Positions 1 through 5,436 of a stretch of DNA of 7,211 nt are shown one piece after another. The notes under the pieces were generated by a model, which did not search any database, was not told the DNA's origin, and saw nothing but the letters and a program-made list of their open reading frames with translations. The stretch lies in contig JANLSO010000113.1 of NCBI GenBank assembly GCA_031362405.1, forward strand, positions 1-7,211, read 5' to 3'. This DNA comes from JANLSO01 sp031362405. Lineage in GTDB: Bacteria > Actinomycetota > Thermoleophilia > Miltoncostaeales > Miltoncostaeaceae. Position numbers and translations under genes: made by a program. Within the stretch, counting starts at the first letter, position 1, and the number at the start of each line of letters is the position of its first letter.

Positions 1-326
1 CGGCCCGCGAGCCATCGGTCGACCGCCCGCATGACCTCACCGGGTAGGCGCGGGTCGATCCCCTTGAGATCGAGCATCAGCGTGATCTCCGGGCTCGCCG
101 CCTCGAGAACCTCGGCGAGCACGACGCGGGGGGCGCGACGATCCAGCAGGTACCAGCGCTCCCAGAGGATCGGCAGGGGGCCGATGGATTTCGCGTGTCG
201 CATCTCGAGGCGACCGTGGAAGAGGTGCACGTCGGCCTCGACGACGTCCACATGCCCCACGGCGCCCGCCAGGGTGCGCAGGTCGTTGCCGGCGCGGTGG
301 GCGATGAGCGTCCCGGAAACGCTCAC
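1..326 (-). CDS. Glycerophosphodiester phosphodiesterase family protein, N-terminal part (runs off the left edge)
   Basis: This is an N-terminal fragment of 108 codons. It starts at GTG (326-324) and is still open at base 1. The family hydrolyses glycerophosphodiesters to an alcohol and glycerol-3-phosphate with a metal-dependent TIM barrel. Visible signatures are IAHRAGND at residues 8-15 (the family's HR-G motif, catalytic His10/Arg11), VEADVH at 29-34 (metal ligands Glu30 and Asp32), RHAKS at 43-47 (His44, the second catalytic histidine) and LMLDLKG near residue 90, matching the family's E/D-x-K strand. No signal peptide is visible, so the protein is probably cytoplasmic. Its GTG overlaps the TGA of the upstream PAP2 gene as GTGA, and no Shine-Dalgarno site precedes it, so translation is probably coupled. 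The missing C-terminal half prevents any substrate call. Other phosphatidylinositol-phosphodiesterase-like barrels are less likely given the HR and ExD spacing. Confidence 0.8.
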   Translation of the reverse strand, partial: MSVSGTLIAHRAGNDLRTLAGAVGHVDVVEADVHLFHGRLEMRHAKSIGPLPILWERWYLLDRRAPRVVLAEVLEAASPEITLMLDLKGIDPRLPGEVMRAVDRWLAG

Positions 327-1099
327 TCGTGGCGAGGATTGCGCGCCCAGGCCGGCGTTTCTCGCAGAGCGGGCAGCGCCTGCGCCATGCCGAGCCCGAT
401 GAGAGCAACGACCCCGCCCGCCACGACGTCGAGGACATAGTGGTTGGCGGTTGCGATGACCGCGAACGCCATTGCCGGCGGACTGACGATCGCGAAGGCC
501 TTCACAACCGGCTGTCGCGTCGCATGCCACACGACGATTCCGACGATCAGGTTCCACCCGAAATGCAGACTCGGCAGGGCGGCATAGCGATTGATGAGCC
601 CCGGCGGTTGCAGCGCGCGATACGACGACGAGCGATCGCTGACCGTGTCGACGACGTCGAGCAGGCCGAATCGCGGTGGCGCGACCGGGATCACGAAGAA
701 GATCACCAACCCGATTGCTCCAGAGATGAATACGGCGTTGCGAAGAAGATAGAACCGGTCGGGAGCGCGAACGAAGAGGATCACCAGTGTCGTTGCGATG
801 ACCGGCCAGTGACCGTAGATGTAGATCCAGTTGGCGAGATCAACGAGGAGGTCGTTCCCGACGACCAGCGACTGAACTTTCGCCTCGAACGAGATGCCCA
901 GGGAGTTCTCGATGCGGATCAGTGTTCGCGCGTTCTCGTGGGCGGTCGCCACATCGGAATGGGTCAGGCCACGCACGGCGAAGTACGAGATGGCGGCCCC
1001 GAGAACGAGACCGAATTGAAGGGTCAGCGTCCAGAGTCGTGGATGACGCGCCATCTCCCCTACCTGCCCGCGGTGCCCCACGTGAAACAGCTGGGACAT
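323..1099 (-). CDS. PAP2 superfamily membrane phosphatase/phosphotransferase (copy 1)
   Basis: This 258-residue integral membrane protein belongs to the PAP2 superfamily, close to the Aur1/inositol-phosphotransferase-like branch. Family members dephosphorylate or transfer head groups on lipid phosphates at the membrane. The conserved blocks are PVAPPRF at residues 138-144 (in place of the classical KX6RP motif), ALPSLHFGW at 174-182 (the PSxH block, His179) and ATANHYVLDVVAG at 216-228 (His220 and Asp224, the H-x3-D pair). Hydrophobic segments lie near 24-43, 96-110, 121-138, 180-192, 202-219 and 222-241. I chose ATG 1099 because GGAGGA lies just upstream and the start stays clear of the divergent gene, although the spacer is short (3 bases). 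Alternatives are ATG 1054 or GTG 1210, the latter preceded by AAAGGAG. The stop overlaps the start of the downstream phosphodiesterase by 4 bases, so the two form an operon. The physiological substrate cannot be read from the sequence. Confidence 0.85.
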   Translation of the reverse strand: MSQLFHVGHRGQVGEMARHPRLWTLTLQFGLVLGAAISYFAVRGLTHSDVATAHENARTLIRIENSLGISFEAKVQSLVVGNDLLVDLANWIYIYGHWPVIATTLVILFVRAPDRFYLLRNAVFISGAIGLVIFFVIPVAPPRFGLLDVVDTVSDRSSSYRALQPPGLINRYAALPSLHFGWNLIVGIVVWHATRQPVVKAFAIVSPPAMAFAVIATANHYVLDVVAGGVVALIGLGMAQALPALRETPAWARNPRHE

Positions 1100-1283
1100 G
1101 TTCCTCCGGATGGACGCTCGGTGCACCTCCTCACTCGAACCGCGCGTGGTGGCTCCTACCGGAACCGCTGCTACGCTGAGCGCTCGCCGTACCGCTGTCC
1201 ATTGACGCACCGTCTCCTTTCTCACTTCGATATCCGTCTCGCGGCGGCTCCGACCGTCCAAGGCGCTTGTCGTTGGGATTTTC
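1100..1283. promoter_or_regulatory. Divergent intergenic region between PAP2 copy 1 and the LPG-synthase-TM gene
   Basis: These 184 bases separate two divergently transcribed genes and should hold promoters for both. Ribosome-binding-like purine tracts on the minus strand lie next to ATG 1099 (GGAGGA) and to a possible upstream GTG at 1210 (AAAGGAG). The octamer GCTACGCT at 1170-1177 recurs in two other intergenic stretches of the window. The minus-strand frame of PAP2 copy 1 remains open through this region, so part of it could be coding if the gene starts at GTG 1210. Confidence 0.4.
1202..1231 (+). promoter_or_regulatory. Possible sigma70-type promoter for the LPG-synthase-TM gene
   Basis: TTGACG at 1202-1207 is a close match to a -35 box. 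The best -10 candidate at 18-base spacing is TTCGAT (1226-1231), which is weak. Transcription would begin near 1238, about 45 bases before the GTG at 1284. The -10 element is the doubtful part. Confidence 0.25.
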
Positions 1284-2243
1284 GTGCTCGGGCTCGTCGT
1301 CGGCGGAGTCGCCGCACTTGCCACACTTGACGTCTCCGCCGTAGCCGGGGCGCTGGCCGGTGCCGATCGCTGGCTTCTCCTCGTCGCCGTCGGCGCCTAC
1401 GCGGTAGGCCAGACGCTGTCGGGGGTGATGTGGTCGACCTGCCAGCGAGCCGGCGGCGTGCACGGACTATCGCTCACGACGACCCTCGGCTTCCATTGGA
1501 TCGCGCGGGCGGCCTGCGAGCTGCTTCCCGCGAGCCTCGGAGAGGCCGTTCGTGTGGGGATTGTTCGCCGCCACCCGGCCGGTGGTGCCGCGGGCGGATG
1601 GCGGATCACCGGCGGGATCGGCGGGTACAAGACGATCGACGCGGCGATCACCGCGATCACGATTCTCGCGATCGTCCTGGTGGCGCCTCCGCCGGGCCCG
1701 GCAGCCGCCCTGCGGCTCACCGCCATCGGCCTCGTCGTCGCACTTCTTGTCGCCGCGCTTGCCTGGCGGTTCGGCGGTGACCGGCTCGGTCGGGCGCTCC
1801 CCCCGCGCATTCATGCGGTGGGCCATCGTTTCGCCCAGGGGGCAGGCGTTCTCTGCAATCCACGGGCTGCGTCGTACGCCGCCGGGCTCGGTGCCGCTGC
1901 AATCGCCGCTCGGATTATCAGCCTTGCCGCTCTCTTGGCCGCGTTCGGGGTACCGGCCCAGGCCTCGGCTCTTACGTTTTGCGTCATCGCGCTCGCGGGC
2001 GCGGTCCCGCTTGCCCCCGGCGGGACCGGCAGCCGCGAGGTGATTCTGGTCCCCGCACTTGCGATGGCCTACGGGATTCCCACCGCCACCGCGCTCGCGT
2101 TCAGTCTTGCGGTCCAAGCCGTTGCCCTCGGGACCTCCCTGGCGGTCGGAGCGGTGGCGCTGGGATGGCTTGGACCCCGGCTCCGGCTGCCGAAGCCCGC
2201 AGTCTCACCGCTGCCGGGGGAGCCGGCGTTGACCGCGACCTAA
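1284..2243 (+). CDS. Lysylphosphatidylglycerol synthase TM-region family protein (YbhN/UPF0104-like)
   Basis: This is a very hydrophobic 319-residue protein with roughly seven to eight membrane spans, close to the usual length of the stand-alone LPG_synthase_TM family. The family corresponds to the flippase half of MprF-type proteins, and stand-alone members are proposed to move or handle lipids. The block at residues 81-97, LLPASLGEAVRVGIVRR, matches the family's conserved P-x-GE-x-R motif after the third span. PLAPGGTGSREV at 242-253 matches the typical P-GG-G-xRE loop. No aminoacyl-transferase domain is attached, so lysyl-lipid synthesis itself is not implied. GTG 1284 is the only standard start in the frame, which is open back to 1206 with basic residues (RRLRPSK) ahead of the first span. 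The true N-terminus may therefore be longer. The glycine-rich-domain gene follows 38 bases downstream on the same strand, so an operon is likely. Neighbouring PAP2 and phosphodiesterase genes fit a role in membrane lipids. Confidence 0.8.
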   Translation: MLGLVVGGVAALATLDVSAVAGALAGADRWLLLVAVGAYAVGQTLSGVMWSTCQRAGGVHGLSLTTTLGFHWIARAACELLPASLGEAVRVGIVRRHPAGGAAGGWRITGGIGGYKTIDAAITAITILAIVLVAPPPGPAAALRLTAIGLVVALLVAALAWRFGGDRLGRALPPRIHAVGHRFAQGAGVLCNPRAASYAAGLGAAAIAARIISLAALLAAFGVPAQASALTFCVIALAGAVPLAPGGTGSREVILVPALAMAYGIPTATALAFSLAVQAVALGTSLAVGAVALGWLGPRLRLPKPAVSPLPGEPALTAT

Positions 2244-2281
2244 CGTTCGCACGCGCGCGGAGTCGCGGCTAATCTTGCGCC

Positions 2282-2408
2282 ATGTCAAGAGGCCCGGTCG
2301 GCCGATCGCCGGCGTGGGGCTTTCATCGACAGGTACGAGTTCCCACCGGGCTACATTGCGAAGCTTGCCGGAGCCCTGCCCACCGTCGACCCGGCCCGGC
2401 ACGACGAA
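2282..2408 (+). other. Apparent frameshifted 5' end of the glycine-rich-domain protein gene
   Basis: The frame of the downstream gene continues upstream of GTG 2409 with good domain-like sequence (AFIDRYEFPPGYIAKL, starting near 2321). It has no ATG, GTG or TTG before the stop codon at 2241-2243. An ATG at 2282 opens a different frame. Removing one G from the GGGG run at 2316-2319 would join the two frames, giving an N-terminus of MSRGPVGRSPAWAFIDRYEF. This suggests a single-base insertion or a homopolymer sequencing error rather than two genes. Confidence 0.5.
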
Positions 2409-2912
2409 GTGATCGACGGCCTACGGCAGTTCTTCCAGCTGTGTCGCATCGCCGACGGCACCCTTGTCGGCATACCCTCGAAGGCCGTGGATGAGGCATG
2501 GCACTGCGTGATCCTTTTCACGCGCGACTACGCCCGTCTGTGCGGTGGCGCCTTCAGAACCTTCCTGCACCACACGCCTGAGACCGGAATCGCCGGCCCC
2601 GACATGCAGGTGGCCAACACCCGCACCTGGGCGCTCGCGTACCAGATCGAAGGGGTGGATCCGCGCGAGCCAGACCGCGTTCCGCTGCTGTTCCGGGTCG
2701 ATTCCGAGCTCGGCCTGCCGAACAGTTGCGCGTTCGACGGGATCGCATCCTGTGTCGAGGCCGACCTACCCGCCCTCGCGGCCCGCCTGGACGGGAGGCG
2801 ACCCGCCCGCGGGCTCTCGACGGCGAGCTGCGCGGCTGTGGTCGGCAACCCGGGTGGCTCCAGTTGCGGAGCCTCGAGCAGCGGTGGAAGCAGCTGTGGC
2901 GGAGGCGGATGA
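2409..2912 (+). CDS. Glycine-rich domain-containing (DUF1399/GRDP-like) protein
   Basis: The uninterrupted frame gives 167 residues from GTG 2409, but the domain appears to begin about 30 codons earlier in the same frame. The recognisable core at residues 23-57 has PSKAVDEAWH (histidine at 32), ILFTRDYARLC and FLHHTP, as in bacterial glycine-rich-domain proteins. The function of this family is not established. The last 20 residues are a Cys/Gly/Ser-rich tail (two SSCG units ending in GGGG), the low-complexity end that gives the family its name. There is no signal peptide or membrane span, so it is probably cytosolic. It lies 38 bases after the LPG-synthase-TM gene on the same strand. Its final 147 bases overlap the convergent PAP2 gene, codon opposite codon. 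GTG 2409 has no convincing ribosome binding site and is probably not the original start; ATG 2282 with a one-base correction is better. Confidence 0.7.
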   Translation: MIDGLRQFFQLCRIADGTLVGIPSKAVDEAWHCVILFTRDYARLCGGAFRTFLHHTPETGIAGPDMQVANTRTWALAYQIEGVDPREPDRVPLLFRVDSELGLPNSCAFDGIASCVEADLPALAARLDGRRPARGLSTASCAAVVGNPGGSSCGASSSGGSSCGGGG

Positions 2913-3683
2913 ACGCCGCGCCGCGGTCCAGAGCGGGCCCGCCGCGCGGATCGCCACCAAGATCGCCACGGCGACGACGCCATCGAGCCACCAGTGATTC
3001 GCCGTGGCGACGACAACGACCGCCGTCAGGGCGGCATGAACGAGACCCAGCACCCGCCACCTGCTCGAGCTCACGCGGAACATCGCCCACCCGACCAGGG
3101 CCGCCCAGGCGACGTGCACCGAGGGCATCGCCGCGAGCTGCCCGGGGCCGGGTGCCCCGAATTGCGGGTACACCGATTGGCCGAGCGCACGGCCCGTGTC
3201 GACAAAGCCAAGCTCGGCGAAGAAGCGCGGCGGCGCGACCGGCACGAGTTGGATCGCGAGGCAGACCGCGGTGAGAATCACGAGCGACCTGCGCCACGTC
3301 GGATAGTGGTCGCGATGGCGAATGAACAGCCACACCAAGAACACGACCAGCGTGGAGACGTGCATCCATGCGTAGTACCCATTGAGGGCGCGCCCGATCT
3401 GGTCGTGCCCCACGATGAGATTCTGGATCGCGGCCTCGCTGGGCAGCCCGATCGAACGCTCGACATCCCAAAGGAACTTTCCCCGGGACGTCGCCCCGGC
3501 GAGGTTGTGCAGGGAGAAGCTGCCGGCAGAGGTCCACACGGCGTAGAGCACGAGCACAAGCGACGTCTCACGCGAGAACGCCGTCGCGGTGCGCAGTCGA
3601 GTGCTGCCGGGTCGCCACACCACGCCGACCACCAATAGCGGGGCCGCGATCTGAAGCGCCTCTTTCCACGACAGCCAGCCCAT
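2766..3683 (-). CDS. PAP2 superfamily membrane phosphatase/phosphotransferase (copy 2)
   Basis: This 305-residue membrane protein is paralogous to the PAP2 protein at 323-1099. Both share an E-x-S(I/L)G block followed by EA-x-(I/V)Q-x-L-VG, then PVAPPRF (here 148-154), a PSxH block (AAMPSVHVAW at 184-193, His190) and ATANHWWLD (226-234, His230 and Asp234). The glycine usually found after the last aspartate is absent. Hydrophobic segments lie near 9-23, 40-53, 108-121, 133-149, 189-203, 210-227 and 233-248. The protein probably acts on lipid phosphates at the membrane; the substrate is unknown. The conserved domain ends near residue 256, almost exactly opposite the stop of the convergent gene. 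The last 49 residues are low-complexity (Ala/Ser/Arg/Gly) and encoded antisense to that gene. ATG 3683 is the only standard start downstream of an in-frame TAG. No Shine-Dalgarno site precedes it, so the mRNA may be leaderless or weakly initiated. Confidence 0.85.
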   Translation of the reverse strand: MGWLSWKEALQIAAPLLVVGVVWRPGSTRLRTATAFSRETSLVLVLYAVWTSAGSFSLHNLAGATSRGKFLWDVERSIGLPSEAAIQNLIVGHDQIGRALNGYYAWMHVSTLVVFLVWLFIRHRDHYPTWRRSLVILTAVCLAIQLVPVAPPRFFAELGFVDTGRALGQSVYPQFGAPGPGQLAAMPSVHVAWAALVGWAMFRVSSSRWRVLGLVHAALTAVVVVATANHWWLDGVVAVAILVAIRAAGPLWTAARRSSASATAASTAARGSATGATRVADHSRAARRREPAGGSPPVQAGREGG

Positions 3684-3770
3684 ACGGGTCAGTCGTTCAC
3701 GGCGTCGAGGCGAGGCATCGGGAGAACGCTACGCTCCGCAGACGATGACGGCCTCTGGGCACGGTGCGCC

Positions 3771-4172
3771 TCAGGTCGCCTGACCAGACCGGATCTGGGA
3801 CCACGCCGGCAGCGCGTGTTTGCGCCGGACGTGCAGGTAGTAGAGAGCCATGCTGAGACCGAAGAGTGTTCCGGCCACCGTCACGCTGCCTGCGACGGCC
3901 ACGCTCGACACGTCGTCGCTGCGCCACACGAACGCCCACATCAGCAGGCCATCAGCGATTCCGAAGTACAGGCCGTCCCCATGATCCTGTTGCGAAGCAG
4001 AGCTCAACGGAGGATTCCGCGCAGAACCGATCCGAGGAGCCCGGGAAAGCGTGTCGAGCTGCTCACGCGGGAAGTGCAGGTATTCGCGCGTGCCTTCGGA
4101 CCGCTCCGCGACAAGGCCGGCGGTCCGCAAGACCTTCAGGTGGTGTGTGCCCGTGGAACTGCCCCTGCCCAA
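3771..4172 (-). pseudogene. ArsR-family winged-helix regulator remnant (N-terminus missing) with a hydrophobic tail
   Basis: The open frame carries the second half of an ArsR-type winged helix: STGTHHLKVLRTAGLVAER is the recognition helix and turn, and EGTREYLHFPREQLDTLSR is the wing, spanning about 4160-4035. ArsR proteins repress neighbouring genes, usually efflux or detoxification functions. The first 40-60 residues of the domain are absent. Upstream sequence in this frame is only the antisense of the MFS remnant, so no intact start exists. After the wing the frame runs into about 68 residues (3974-3771) with one or two hydrophobic segments (VAVAGSVTVAGTLFGLSMAL) and a basic end. I do not recognise that part; it could be a separate small membrane protein or a fused remnant. 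The stop TGA is at 3773-3771. Confidence 0.55.
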
Positions 4173-4460
4173 ACACTCGACCGACGCATGGGGCGCGCTC
4201 CTGGTTTCGTGCGCAGCGCTGTTTCTCTGTGCACTCGACGTGCCGATGGTCGAGGTCGCGCTGCCCTCATCCGCGAAGACCTCGCCCCTTCCACGGGTGC
4301 GTTGCAGTGGACCGTCAGCGCTTATGTCCTCGGCTACGGCGGTTTCCTGTTTCTCGGCGGGCGCGCTGGCGACCTGCTCGGCCGCCGCCGCGTCTTTCTT
4401 ATCGCGCTGGCCGTCTTCATGGTCCCTGACAACCCAAATTGCTGGGGCGGCGGCGGGTGA
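4153..4460 (+). pseudogene. MFS transporter (DHA2-type drug exporter) N-terminal remnant, frameshifted and truncated
   Basis: From a possible GTG at 4153 the frame reads WGALLVSCAALFLCALDVPM then VEVALPS, the first span of DHA2-type major facilitator exporters with its LD motif and ALPS block. At 4267-4269 one base is missing: the continuation IREDLAPSTGALQWTVSAYV is in another frame, starting at ATC 4269. The second frame carries motif A (GRAGDLLGRRRVFL) between spans 2 and 3 and then IALAVFMV. Homology ends near 4423, followed by unrelated residues ending in WGGGG and a TGA at 4458-4460. Intact members have about 450-500 residues and 12-14 spans; only about 100 remain. It faces the ArsR remnant head to head, and ArsR/MFS pairs are a common efflux arrangement. 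No function is expected from this copy. Confidence 0.65.
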
Positions 4461-4461
4461 T

Positions 4462-4555
4462 GGGCGGATCCTGATCTGACTCGACGTAGGCTTTTCCGAC
4501 ATCCGAACTTACCCACCAGGCAGCTACGCTACCCGGGAATCATCCTGATCCGCCC
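4462..4555. repeat. Short direct and inverted repeats after the MFS remnant
   Basis: ATCCTGATC occurs twice in direct orientation (4468-4476 and 4542-4550), 74 bases apart. GGGCGGATC (4462-4470) and its complement GATCCGCCC (4547-4555) form an inverted pair around the same interval. The stretch 4461-4612 holds no recognisable gene. The repeats could be a recombination or excision scar, or chance, since both copies share the palindromic GATC core. Confidence 0.35.
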
Positions 4556-4612
4556 CCGAGCAGGACACACGGAACGGTCGTTGTCGCGGCAGCGATCATC
4601 GCGCTTCTTGAT

Positions 4613-5323
4613 TCACCCGACTTCGGCGAAGATCTCACCGGCCGCATCACCATCGTCGACCCAGAGAGAATTCGCATCCGACGCGAGCCTGGGCCGCCCC
4701 GGGCGCCGGGCCACCACGTCGATGACGGACGACAGGCCGAAGTGGGCAGGCCCCTCGTCGATCTCGGCCTCGTAGGCCCGCAGCGATTCCAACGTGAAGT
4801 GCGCCAGCTCGGCCCGCAGCTGCCCTTCGGTGTAGAGCTGGTCGGAAGTACGGGGGCCGCCGGTGCCGTGAGCGAGCTGGCCGATGGCGTAGCCCTCGAG
4901 CAGAAGTACGCCCCCGGGGCGCAGGGCGCGCAGGACGTTCCCGAAAAGACGCTGCCGCGGGGCGGGCGGGGCGAACTGGATGAAGATCCCGACCACGGCG
5001 TCGTAGGTCTGCTCGGGCCAGTGCCAGTCGTCGACACCGGCGACGGCCAATCGGACCGTGACGCCTCGCTCGTCAGCGAGAGTTCGGGCCTTGGTGACCG
5101 CGACGGGCGAGGCGTCGAAGGCGTCCACCGCAAAGCCCTGCGTTGCGAGCCAGACACTGTTGCGACCCTCGCCGTCGGCGATACACAGCACTCGTCCACC
5201 AGTGGGGATCAGGTCGCGGCACGAGACGAGGAACGTGTTGGGCTCGGTACCGAAGAGGTAACCCTGGCCGGCGAAGCGCGCGTCCCAGTCGGGACCGGCG
5301 GGTGGCGGGGTCAGGTCGCTCAT
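4613..5323 (-). CDS. Class I SAM-dependent methyltransferase
   Basis: This 236-residue soluble protein has a Rossmann methyltransferase fold. The opening blocks WDARFAG (13-19) and YLFGTEPN (22-29) are typical of the TehB-like/uncharacterised subgroup often annotated as a methyltransferase of about 200 residues. Motif I is VLCIADGEGRN (45-55), binding SAM through the Gly loop. Asp70 after the second strand probably contacts the ribose hydroxyls, DDW (98-100) is the acidic motif, and IFIQFAPP (113-120) is motif IV. RALRPGGVLLLEGY (132-145) is the post-motif strand. The acceptor substrate is not predictable. I chose ATG 5323 because it gives the family's usual N-terminus; the frame extends upstream to 5422 without homology-like sequence. 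The family core ends near VARRP (204-208), leaving about 28 extra C-terminal residues beside the decay zone. The gene is divergent from the DHH gene, with 113 bases between the starts. Confidence 0.85.
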   Translation of the reverse strand: MSDLTPPPAGPDWDARFAGQGYLFGTEPNTFLVSCRDLIPTGGRVLCIADGEGRNSVWLATQGFAVDAFDASPVAVTKARTLADERGVTVRLAVAGVDDWHWPEQTYDAVVGIFIQFAPPAPRQRLFGNVLRALRPGGVLLLEGYAIGQLAHGTGGPRTSDQLYTEGQLRAELAHFTLESLRAYEAEIDEGPAHFGLSSVIDVVARRPGRPRLASDANSLWVDDGDAAGEIFAEVG

Positions 5324-5436
5324 CCGTCCAAGGGTAGCGGCAGCGCAAGAGTCGCATAGCTCAGGCTCAGCGCCCCTTCGGCCGATGCTTACTCGTACCG
5401 TCGGAGACGCCGGCGACCGCACCGAGGAGAAGATCC
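5324..5436. promoter_or_regulatory. Divergent promoter region, methyltransferase and DHH phosphoesterase
   Basis: This 113-base spacer between two divergent starts must contain promoters for both genes unless they are read from farther away. I see no -35/-10 pair convincing enough to place. The only clear element is the ribosome binding site at 5424-5429. Confidence 0.4.
5424..5429 (+). promoter_or_regulatory. Ribosome binding site of the DHH gene
   Basis: GAGGAG lies 7 bases upstream of the GTG at 5437, the best Shine-Dalgarno placement in the window. It fixes the GTG as the start of the DHH gene. Confidence 0.75.

Noticed and set aside
329..1330. Long plus-strand frame of 333 codons opposite PAP2 copy 1
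   Set aside because: It is rich in Arg/Asp/Glu with no domain and is the mirror of a gene with clear PAP2 motifs. Long shadow frames are expected in GC-rich DNA.
2554..3537. Second long minus-strand frame within PAP2 copy 2
   Set aside because: It is Arg/Pro-rich and shifted relative to the frame carrying the PSVH and NHWWLD motifs.
4173..4502. N-terminal third of the minus-strand frame starting at ATG 4502, read as part of the ArsR protein
   Set aside because: That part is antisense to the MFS remnant and has no ArsR helix sequence, so the frame is open by chance upstream of the real fragment.
4540..4700. Plus-strand frame with protein-like text (VVVAAAIIALLDSPDFGEDL)
   Set aside because: It has no start codon and no recognisable family, and it largely overlaps the antisense of the methyltransferase C-terminus. 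It could be a remnant but cannot be supported.
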